A stretch of DNA of 64,000 nt, from positions 62,001 through 126,000 of the forward strand of contig CAVXWX010000005.1 of NCBI GenBank assembly GCA_963765555.1, in the 5' to 3' direction. Position numbers and translations under genes: made by a program. Source of the DNA: JL08 sp963765555. GTDB taxonomy: Bacteria; Pseudomonadota; Alphaproteobacteria; Rhodobacterales; Rhodobacteraceae. Shown here piece after piece: positions 57,681 through 64,000 of this stretch (positions are counted from its first letter, which is position 1; each line of letters opens with the position of its first letter). Under the pieces are notes generated by a model that was not told where the DNA came from, ran no database searches, and saw only the letters and a list, made by a program, of their open reading frames with translations.

Positions 57681-57757
57681 TGGCGCGGTTGACGGGGCTC
57701 GAACCCGCGACCCCCGGCGTGACAGGCCGGTACTCTAACCAACTGAGCTACAACCGC
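57681..57757 (-). tRNA. tRNA-Asp (GTC), second copy
   Basis: Base-for-base the same 77 bases as the copy at 57068-57144, including the encoded CCA. The pair forms a 77-base direct repeat 613 bases apart. Confidence 0.96.
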
Positions 57758-57875
57758 CCACTGCACGTTCCTTGCGGAACGTTCGGCTGTCTTATGGTGC
57801 GGCCCATGCGCCGTCAAGCGTGGTTTGCAAATTTTGGCAAAAACCAGAGATCAACACAAACATACCCGCGCAATC

Positions 57876-58646
57876 TCAACGATCCGGTAGCGGAATGAAT
57901 TCTGCATCATCCCCCGGTGGCAGCTGAAACCGGCCATGCGCCCAATCGCCTGCGCGCCATGCTTCTTTTGCCGCATCAATCCGGTCTTTCGATGACGCCA
58001 CAAAATTCCACCAGATATGGCGCGACCCTTCCAGAGTGGCGCCCCCCAGCAGCATCAATCGTGCCCCTTGCGCCCCCGCCGTGGCGCTGATCCTGTCACC
58101 GGGCCGGAACACCATCATGCGCCCCGCCTCGAACGATTGTCCCGCCACATCAATGCTGCCTTCGACAACATAAATCCCGCGATCCTCGTGATTGTCGGGC
58201 AAAGGCAGTTTGGCGGACGGGGCCAGAACCGCATCGGCGTAAAACATCTCGGATGCGGTTTTGACCGGTGCGGTTTCCCCCCACGCATCCCCAAGGATCA
58301 ACCGCACTTCCTTGCCCTCGCCTTCCAGCAGGGGCAGCGCATCTTTGGGCGCGTGTTCAAACGCGGCAGGCTGGTCTTCTGCGTCTTTGGGCAGGGCCAC
58401 CCATGTCTGAATGCCGAAAAACGGCATCGGATCGGTCTGGGTTTCATCGTCGGTCCGTTCCGAATGGGTGATGCCGTGCCCCGCCACCATCCAGTTGACT
58501 GCCCCCGGTTCAATCCACGCATCGGTGCCCAGCGAATCCCGATGGTGCATGCGCCCGCGATAAAGATAGCTGATGGTTGCCAGCCCGATATGGGGATGCG
58601 GGCGCACATCAAGCCCCTTGCCGCGCAGGAATTCTGCTGGCCCCAT
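57876..58646 (-). pseudogene. Pirin-family protein, C-terminal part lacking residues ~1-50
   Basis: A 256-residue open frame beginning at MGPAEFLRGKGLDVRPHPHI and ending EFIPLPDR. It holds the two cupin domains with metal ligands HPHIGLATISYLYRGRMHHR and HSERTDDE. Full-length pirins begin about 50 residues earlier with MSWNP...RARDLGGFEVRRALPAP. The matching N-terminus is found on the same strand at about 60740-60825, 2.1 kb away. The upstream DNA reads GACTTCGATCAG, the last trace of FFDQMGP. Even without its first residues the cupin core is intact, so it may be translated from an internal start. Confidence 0.82.
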
Positions 58647-59052
58647 CTGATCGAAGTCCCTAATTCATTTTTCTTTTTCGGCCATACCATTAGTGTGGTA
58701 ACCTACCATCCATTCCACTCATATAAACAAGGGGTTTTGCCCCCATTCGTGTCACTTGAGGTGTGACACAGCGCTGATCTTGAGGCCTCTTGCGGTATCC
58801 CCAGCCGCTTAGGTGACGGGTGCACCCCCCGTGCCCTTCGAGTATTCGCAGGGGTTTCTGGAGGCCCCACGGGGGGAAGTCGGGGAAGGTTTACGTATAT
58901 ATACCCGCTCGGATTTTTGACCCAGAATCGAACCCCCACAGCACACCCATGTGCAACCCCGCACAGCCCATGTTCCACTCTGCGGCTTCCATCCATACCA
59001 CCCCTCAGCCATATTTACGATCAACGATGATGCCATCACAGGAGAGCAACGA
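58647..59052. other. Junction DNA between pirin fragment and second pirin copy
   Basis: No gene can be supported here. The segment has an inverted repeat GTGTCA...TGACAC (about 58749-58769) and homopolymer-rich GC stretches (CACCCCCCGTGCCC). It follows the break in the minus-strand pirin and leads to the plus-strand pirin copy. Confidence 0.5.
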
Positions 59053-59990
59053 ATGTCTTGGAACCCCGCGTTGGACCCCCACTGCCCCATGGGTGACTCA
59101 GTAGATTCCATTGAGACCTTGATCATCCCCCGTGCCCGCGATCTGGGCGGCTTCGAAGTGCGTAGAGCATTACCCGCACCCCGCCGTCAGATGATTGGAA
59201 GTTTCATTTTCTTCGATCAAATGGGACCCGCTGAGTTTCTCCCCACAAAAGGACTGGATGTGCGCCCTCACCCGCACATAGGTCTAGCCACGATCAGCTA
59301 CCTGTATCGCGGTAGGATGCACCACAGGGACAGCCTAGGGACGGACCAGTGGATTGAACCCAATGCGGTGAACTGGATGGTGGCAGGAAAAGGCATCACC
59401 CACTCAGAGAGAACCGATGATGAAACCCAGAAGGACCCGATGCCATCTTCGGCATCCAGCTTGGGTCGCCCTACCTAAGGACCACGAGGACCGTGACCCA
59501 CTGTTTCAACACGCCCCTGCCGACACCCTGCCGTTGATCGAGGGAGAAGGTAAGGAAGTGCGCCTGATACTTGGCAATGCTTACGGTGAACGAGCGCCTG
59601 TCGATACGGCTGCAGAGATGTTCTATCTCGATGCAGTTCTTGAAGCGGGTGCCTCGATACCCTTCCAATGATCACGAGGATCGAGGGGCATACGTGGTTG
59701 AAGGTGAGGTAAGCGTAGCCGGTGAAACCTACACTGCCGGTAAGATGATGGTGTTCCGCCCCAATGATCGGGTGTCTATGAAAGCTGGACCTCAGGGTGC
59801 TCGGGTGATGCTGCTGGGAGGTGAAACACTCGAAGGGCCTCGGTATATCTGGTGGAACTTCGTGGCATCCTCCAAGGAGCGTATTGAGGAAGCGAAGGAA
59901 GCATGGCGGCAAGAGAACTGGGATAGTAACCCAAGGTTTCACCTGCCGGTGGGCGATGATCAGGAGTTTATCCCTCTGCCGGACAAGTAG
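59053..59990 (+). pseudogene. Second pirin-family gene with several frame shifts
   Basis: A complete pirin is spread over three frames: MSWNPALDPHCPMGDSVDSI with RARDLGGFEVRRALPAP to DDETQKDPMP; then WVALPKDHEDRDPLF to VLEAGASIP; then NDHEDRGAYVVEGEVSVAGE to FIPLPDK. Two bases appear missing near 59445-59465 and one change lies near 59660. It is similar in protein to the interrupted pirin on the other strand, but its codon use is distinctly less G/C-biased at third positions, suggesting separate origin. RBS AGGAGAG precedes the ATG at 59053. Either acquired and decaying or poorly sequenced. Confidence 0.8.
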
Positions 59991-60144
59991 CTGATCTGGT
60001 ACGCGTCCTTGACCTGCCCGCCCGAGATGCACTCATGATCCACCCACAGATCACCCCAACGAACCTACAGCGGTTCGTCCAACGCCTTTGCAAAGTCTCA
60101 CAATTCGGCGCGAGTTGTATATCCCGCCAAAGCCCTATCTCACA

Positions 60145-60585
60145 TCACCCGCGAACTAACTCATTCATTTTTTTTCGATAAGCGATCAGCCTCTCATTAA
60201 CGGCCAACAGGTCCGTCATCAATTCCTCGTAGGCCGGAAACTGCCTCTGCAGCGTCTGTGGATCGATGTCGGCGACGTCCTCAGTCCGGTACTCGTACCA
60301 ATGCCGAAAACGCGCTTGCCATTTAGTCAGATGCGGTCTGAGGCCTTCGTTGAGAACCTCGACAGACAGATCGATAATCTTGCTGGTGCTGAGGGCACCT
60401 ACCTCAGCGTTAGCCCCTTTGAAGGCAGACACCCCAAGGTCTTCGAACGAAGCAGACGACAGGGTGAAACCGTGTTTATCACACCACTCCTCCGCTGACC
60501 GTGTCTGACGTGTGATACTATCCCCGCCCTTCTGTTGTGCCGAGGAGAAGCGACGGTAACTAAATGCAAGTTTTTCAGTACTCAT
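60145..60585 (-). pseudogene. Serine-recombinase N-terminus fused to a foreign C-terminal segment
   Basis: A 146-residue ORF. The first 65 residues look like the catalytic start of a large serine recombinase (KLAFSYRRFSSAQQKGGDSI with the Y-R-R-F-S-S motif and catalytic Ser; then DLGVSAFKGANAE). The remaining part, from about residue 68, does not continue the recombinase: it reads EVLNEGLRPHLTKWQARFRH then WYEYR and a coiled tail, a pattern seen in uncharacterised bacterial proteins. It therefore looks like a deletion chimera and cannot be an active integrase. Its ATG overlaps a small upstream ORF by four bases. Confidence 0.65.
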
Positions 60586-60725
60586 GGTAGGCGCTCCGGA
60601 TGGGGTTTTTCTTTAGCGGCATGGGTAGACCAGTGCCAGTAGTAAAGGTCGATCAGGCCCATCACGATCCACGCAATGGGCCAAACCAAGGAGACCCACA
60701 GGAGGGCCTCCAGTAGCGTCGACAT
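60582..60725 (-). CDS. Small membrane protein, 47 aa, coupled to the recombinase fragment
   Basis: A 47-residue ORF: one hydrophobic helix (LLEALLWVSLVWPIAWIVMG) then Tyr/Trp-rich and basic Pro-rich residues (STHAAKEKPHPERLP). Its TGA overlaps the recombinase ATG (ATGA at 60582-60585), which argues for a real coupled gene. GGAGGCC-like sequences occur within it rather than before it, so the start at 60725 is uncertain. It lies immediately inside the break of the pirin N-terminal fragment. Confidence 0.45.
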   Translation of the reverse strand: MSTLLEALLWVSLVWPIAWIVMGLIDLYYWHWSTHAAKEKPHPERLP

Positions 60726-60739
60726 CAGGCACCCCTGCC

Positions 60740-60825
60740 CTGCTGGTTGGAATAATCAGTGTATCTATCGAATCCACCGCATCCCCGATCGGGCAATCGG
60801 GATCAAGTGTCGGGTTCCAGCTCAT
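60740..60825 (-). pseudogene. Pirin N-terminal fragment
   Basis: From the ATG at 60825, behind AAGGAGA, the sequence reads MSWNPTLDPDCPIGDAVDSI then DTLIIP, the exact pirin start, and departs from the family at about residue 27 (TSRAGVPDV instead of RARDLGGFEV). The family continuation is on the same strand at 58646. Promoter and start signal are therefore separated from the body of the gene. Confidence 0.8.
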
Positions 60826-60981
60826 GTCGCTCTCTCCTTGTGGCGCCAGCAATGAAGTTTCCTTCAAGATAGAGCCTGAACCCGTCGGAACAAACTGCTG
60901 CAATCGGACAGGACATGTGCACAATCACACGCAAAAGCCGAAAACATTACCAAAATATTCAAAATTGCACCTTAACGCATT

Positions 60982-61221
60982 TTGTCCTGCGCAGCGGACG
61001 AACAGTTACCGATCGAGCGTGTGTTTTTTCCATCGCTCTGTCGGGGCCGGCTCTGGCAGCCTAGTGAAACCACAGAACAGCAGGCCAAACCGAAATCCAA
61101 TATCCAGCGGTTCTGTGATGAACTGCAAGCCGATGCAGACTATACCGCCGAGGCGCTGAAAACTGCGACCGACAAAAAAGACATCTGCCGACTGAAACGG
61201 CGCAATGGCTATATTCTTTAG
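60982..61221 (+). CDS. Hypothetical ORF, probable fragment
   Basis: A 79-residue frame whose last 50 residues look coding (SNIQRFCDELQADADYTAEA then LKTATDKKDICRLKRRNGYI), while the first 25 are Cys-rich and atypical. No good ribosome site precedes it. It may be the end of a longer gene lost by rearrangement. No family recognised. Confidence 0.3.
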   Translation: MSCAADEQLPIERVFFPSLCRGRLWQPSETTEQQAKPKSNIQRFCDELQADADYTAEALKTATDKKDICRLKRRNGYIL

Positions 61222-61622
61222 GGATGAATTCGGTTCAGCCGTGTTTCGGAGGGCGCCTCTGATGTTGAGGGCAGGACTGGCGTTTGATCAGCCACCCAAC
61301 CCTACGTAGCTAGTACGAGTTTATTACAGTGGAGTGCAATATAGTCTTCCATAGTTTTAAAGTAAGCTTACCACTTAGCGATAGGCAGTCTGGATACCGT
61401 CGCACCGCCACTAGCAGACGTGTCAGTTCGCAAGAGCAGCGAAGCCTTAATCGGTCGTGTTGCTTTTGTAGTCTTTGCAACTCGCGGTCACTGCAAGTAC
61501 AGCATAGGCAAACCATAGTTGTGCCTTAGATTTGGCCGCAACTTTACAGCGAAAGCTTAGCCACCCTTAATATTTGCTCTTCGGCAGAATAATTATAGAA
61601 AACATCATTTTACCTCGAGTAT
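61222..61622. other. AT-rich gap with no recognisable gene
   Basis: About 400 bases of visibly lower G+C. Open frames here are short, lack start signals and show no family resemblance. I see no tRNA or clear structured RNA. Confidence 0.5.
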
Positions 61623-62162
61623 CTAAATTTTGAATGGTTTTCCGAAGAAGCCGGAACAATCGCACTCCAATTCAACAACCTGCCCCGACTTTCGTGGCTC
61701 TATATACTTGCAGATTACAACTCGGTGTTCCTTTTGCCCCGAAAAGGAGTAGTGCTTTTTCAGTGGGTGAGGTACTCGCGGGTTTTCTAGCCCCACGTGA
61801 CGGACCACATCTATGTAATCAACATCATCAACAATGGTATCAGGGATATCTTCCCATCCTTCTTGCCTACTTATTGCCGCAGAAAGAGCCGCTGCAAAAC
61901 CAATTGGATCAACAATTGGTATTCCCACATGTACGGCCTATTCACATCACTGTGATGAGCAGAGTTTGCTTTGACCTCCTTGATTGTCGATTGACGTTTG
62001 TATCTCGACCCACAAAAAACGTACCCATTGGGACCTTGCGTTATTAGACAATTTTGACGCGCGTAAAAGCCTTCACCTACGTGCTCGGCATGGGCAATCC
62101 CAAAAGCCTTTATTAAAAATGCTCTAGTATCGTCATTAAGCGGATCACCTCTAGAGTACCGA
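61623..62162 (-). pseudogene. Unknown gene, C-terminal part beyond the IS insertion
   Basis: The 3' portion of a gene split by the IS3-type element. It runs YSRGDPLNDDTRAFLIKAFG, FYARQNCLITQGPNGYVFCG, YKRQSTIKEVKANSA, and after a one-base gap near 61926 (GGG probably GGGG) GIPIVDPIGFAAALSAAISR to SGFFGKPFKI. Joined to 63434-63649 after removal of one CCGA copy and repair of that base, it makes a continuous 250-residue protein. G+C is lower than the core chromosome. The function is unknown; no catalytic motif is clear to me. Confidence 0.7.
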
Positions 62163-62203
62163 TGACCTGCCACTGAACTTTCATCCACCCGGAATCAGAG
62201 TCC
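62163..62203. repeat. IS left terminal inverted repeat
   Basis: Starts TGACCTGCCACTGAAC and pairs with the complement of 63392-63433. The first 11 bases match exactly, and the inner block GGAATCAGAGTCC matches at 12 of 13. The stop codon of orfB lies inside it. Confidence 0.85.
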
Positions 62204-63110
62204 TCTTGGTTGATACGCCGATTGGCGCAGGTTGAGCAATCGACATCCGCGCGGAGCTTTCATTTGGCGCAGCGCGGGTGTCGATTGCGGTGGTGAGGCG
62301 TTCGGCGAATGCCTTGGGCGTCTGGTAGCCAAGTGCCGAATGCGGGCGTGTTTCGTTGAAGTCAGCAGCCCATGTCCGGATCACGGCACGGGCATGGGCC
62401 ATGTTCCGGAACATGGTCTCATTCAAAAGCTCATCGCGCATGCGACCGTTGAAACTTTCGACGAAACCGTTCTGCATGGGCTTACCGGGCGCGATGTAAT
62501 GCCATTCGATCTTGCGTTCCGTGGCAAAGGTTAAGATCGCGTTGCTGGTCAGTTCGGTCCCATTGTCACTGACAATCATGTCCGGGCTGCCGCGCCGCTC
62601 GATCAGGGCCGTCAACTCCTGCGCGACACGCCGCCCAGAGATCGAGGTGTCTGGAATGGCCGCCAGGCATTCCCGTGTCACATCGTCCACGACGTTGAGA
62701 ATACGGAACCGCCGACCACAGGCGAGTTGATCATGGACGAAATCCAGCGACCACCTTGCGTTTGGGCGGGCCTCAACCAGGATCGGGGCACGGGTTCCCA
62801 CGGCCTTGCGTCTGGCGCGGCGTCTGCGCACCGTGAGCCCTTCTTCTCGATACAGCCGATAGATGCGGTTGATGCCTGACGGCTCGCCATCGCGGCGCAG
62901 CAGCACGAATAGCCGCCGATAACCAAACCGGCGGCGTTCATTGGCCAGATCCCGCAGCCGCTTGCGCAACTCGGTCTCGGGCGGTCGAATGGACTGGTAG
63001 CGGATCATCTTGCGATCCGCCCCGACAAGGCGGCAGGCCCGCCGCTCCGACAGGCCCAGCCTGGCCTGAAGATGCGCGACGGCTTCGCGCTTCACGGCGG
63101 GCCTTACCAT
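62181..63110 (-). CDS. IS3 transposase OrfB (DDE integrase)
   Basis: A 309-residue product from the ATG at 63110, or joined to OrfA by frameshifting. HTH_21 lies near the start (RRFGYRRLFVLLRRDGEPSG) and the rve integrase core carries the DDE triad: Asp in ARWSLDFVHDQLACGRRFR, Asp in MIVSDNGTELTSNAIL, Glu in QNGFVESFNGRMRDELLNE. The core is intact, so the element may still be active. Confidence 0.93.
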   Translation of the reverse strand: MVRPAVKREAVAHLQARLGLSERRACRLVGADRKMIRYQSIRPPETELRKRLRDLANERRRFGYRRLFVLLRRDGEPSGINRIYRLYREEGLTVRRRRARRKAVGTRAPILVEARPNARWSLDFVHDQLACGRRFRILNVVDDVTRECLAAIPDTSISGRRVAQELTALIERRGSPDMIVSDNGTELTSNAILTFATERKIEWHYIAPGKPMQNGFVESFNGRMRDELLNETMFRNMAHARAVIRTWAADFNETRPHSALGYQTPKAFAERLTTAIDTRAAPNESSARMSIAQPAPIGVSTKRTLIPGG

Positions 63111-63370
63111 TTTTTTGCCAGCAGTTCCTTCATCGCTGCAGCATCGAGCATCTGCTCGGCCAGCAACTTCTTCAGCTTGGCGTTCTCGTCTTCGAGCGTC
63201 TTCAGCCGCTTGGCATCGGAAACCGTCATCCCCCCAAACTTTGCTTTCCAGGCATAAAAGGTGCCTTCCGACATGCCATGCTTGCGGCACAGGTCAGCAC
63301 ACTTCGCGCCTGCCTCATGCTCCGTCAGGATGCCAAAAATCTGTTCTTCGCTGTATCTTGATCGCTTCAT
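63104..63370 (-). CDS. IS3 transposase OrfA (HTH)
   Basis: An 88-residue protein from the ATG at 63370 (MKRSRYSEEQIFGILTEHEA) with a helix-turn-helix (CADLCRKHGMSEGTFYAWKA) and a leucine-zipper-like coiled coil (LKTLEDENAKLKKLLAEQML). It ends ELLAKKW over an A7 run (63110-63116), the usual site of -1 frameshifting that makes the OrfAB transposase. Confidence 0.93.
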   Translation of the reverse strand: MKRSRYSEEQIFGILTEHEAGAKCADLCRKHGMSEGTFYAWKAKFGGMTVSDAKRLKTLEDENAKLKKLLAEQMLDAAAMKELLAKKW

Positions 63371-63391
63371 TGTCCGTCCCTTCGTTGGGTC

Positions 63392-63433
63392 GGACTCTAA
63401 TTCCAAACGGAGGAAAAATCCTGTGGCAGGTCA
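63392..63433. repeat. IS right terminal inverted repeat
   Basis: The complement reads TGACCTGCCACAGGAT and so on, ending GGAATTAGAGTCC, matching the left end with one gap. It lies just upstream of orfA. Confidence 0.85.
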
Positions 63434-63649
63434 CCGATCCAAATAATCTATCGAAACATTCTCAGTGGGATCTTCTATCCCAGAAACAGGTCGAAGAGAT
63501 TGTACAAATTCCTCTCCAACACCATCTCCGAAACCGGGAGTATCCAAAGCCCGATATTCGTCCAAAGTTCCTACTTTGATCCCTGTTCCATCAAGTATTT
63601 TTGGCAAGTATTCTTCGTAAGTGTATTTATAAAAAGCCCATCGCTTCAC
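63434..63649 (-). pseudogene. Unknown gene, N-terminal part before the IS insertion
   Basis: Begins at GTG 63649, seven bases after GGGAG, with VKRWAFYKYTYEEYLPKILD then GIKVGTLDEYRALDTPGFGD and VSIDYLDR, where the IS enters. The motif KVGTLDEYRALD...GDGVGEE resembles the start of uncharacterised proteins with an xRxGTLxxYR signature, though I cannot assign one. The last codon CGG continues in frame with TAC at 62158 after removing the IS. Bases 63650-63932 beyond it show no supportable gene. Confidence 0.7.
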
Positions 63650-63932
63650 TCGGTTTCTCCCACCAATCTGCTCGCCCCCGGAAACACTTCGCAAATTTCA
63701 CGCAGATAAGTGTAATAAACACCAACCTACTCGAGTAGAAAAACACATTCGTTTTCAAGGCTTCGCGAAGGCCAAAAGTATCTGGCCTCCTGTCTATCTG
63801 CATACTTTCTGCTATGAGGCTTCGAAACGAAAAGGTTAGCTGAAACCGAACTGCAAGAAATTCTAAGAGATGGTGAGGTCAAGCAATCAATTGTTCTCCG
63901 ATTAAAAGAACAAACAAAACACTTATATGCGG

Positions 63933-64000
<68 letters not shown>

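Larger units (their letters stand above)
62163..63433 (-). mobile_element. IS3-family insertion sequence, 1271 bp, 4-bp target duplication
   Basis: Ends begin TGACCTGCCAC in perfect 11-base inverted repeat, extending with mismatches to about 41 bases (GGAATCAGAGTCC against GGAATTAGAGTCC). The element is flanked by the direct repeat CCGA (62159-62162 and 63434-63437). It encodes orfA and orfB in the IS3 arrangement with an A7 slippery site. A 4-bp duplication and this orfA type point to the IS407-like group, which I infer rather than verify. It interrupts an unknown gene in frame-restorable fashion. Confidence 0.93.

Noticed and set aside
57548..57817. Minus-strand frame across the second tRNA-Asp
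   Set aside because: It reads through the tRNA and the terminator; a known type of false ORF.
62163..63433. IS3 arrangement of overlapping orfA/orfB as a damaged transposase
   Set aside because: Two overlapping frames with an A7 slip site are the normal IS3 design; the DDE residues are all present.

Overview
The window looks like chromosome of a roseobacter-type alphaproteobacterium (Rhodobacterales). The basis is high G+C over the first 57 kb, a C4-pathway 5-aminolevulinate synthase with a perfect FNR/FnrL box, a DksA of the Cys-poor alphaproteobacterial type, a DUF2927 lipoprotein, a CoxE/MoxR pair, a TakP-like TRAP system, and the order nagZ/SPOR/argS/dgt/erpA. No phylogenetic computation was possible.

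Layout. 1-4.6 kb: nagZ start, SPOR protein, argS and dgt (minus) facing erpA (plus). 4.6-7.3 kb: a minus-strand unit of a striking 21-residue tandem-repeat protein, an uncharacterised helical protein and an EamA-type exporter, the most unusual locus here. 7.4-16.4 kb: two DnaA-box-like sites, xthA, a flavin monooxygenase, dksA, then MoxR, GNAT, DUF2927, a 55-aa membrane protein, VWA/CoxE, a P450 and an M48 protease. 16.4-24.6 kb: PIN protein, RlmI-like methyltransferase, lipoprotein, glnE, YbaK, DUF2852, RDD and bpt. 24.6-33.5 kb: MFS carrier, a three-gene TRAP transporter for an organic acid and a divergent histidine kinase/NarL regulator pair that probably controls it. 33.8-36.4 kb: ilvBN with a promoter, a leader peptide containing Leu-Val-Val-Ile-Val and an attenuator. 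36.4-57 kb: regulator, Rieske oxygenase, amidase, prfB, cell-wall genes (mrcA, amiC), aminotransferase, BepA-like protease, DsbA, ispG, rodZ, hemA, M20 peptidase and hydrolase. 57-57.8 kb: two identical tRNA-Asp genes around a small ABM-like gene.

From about 58.6 kb to the tRNA-Val at the right edge the sequence becomes a scrambled, lower-G+C accessory region. It holds a pirin gene split into two pieces about 2 kb apart, a second degenerate pirin copy, a serine-recombinase fragment with a coupled small membrane ORF, and an IS3-family element of 1271 bp. That IS sits with a 4-bp duplication inside an unknown gene which can be rebuilt in frame across it.

At least nine genes carry one- or two-base frame shifts, most of them in short homopolymers, and these include the housekeeping genes ilvN and mrcA. 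I therefore read most of the shifts as sequencing or assembly errors rather than decay, except in the 58.6-63.6 kb region where real degeneration is also evident.
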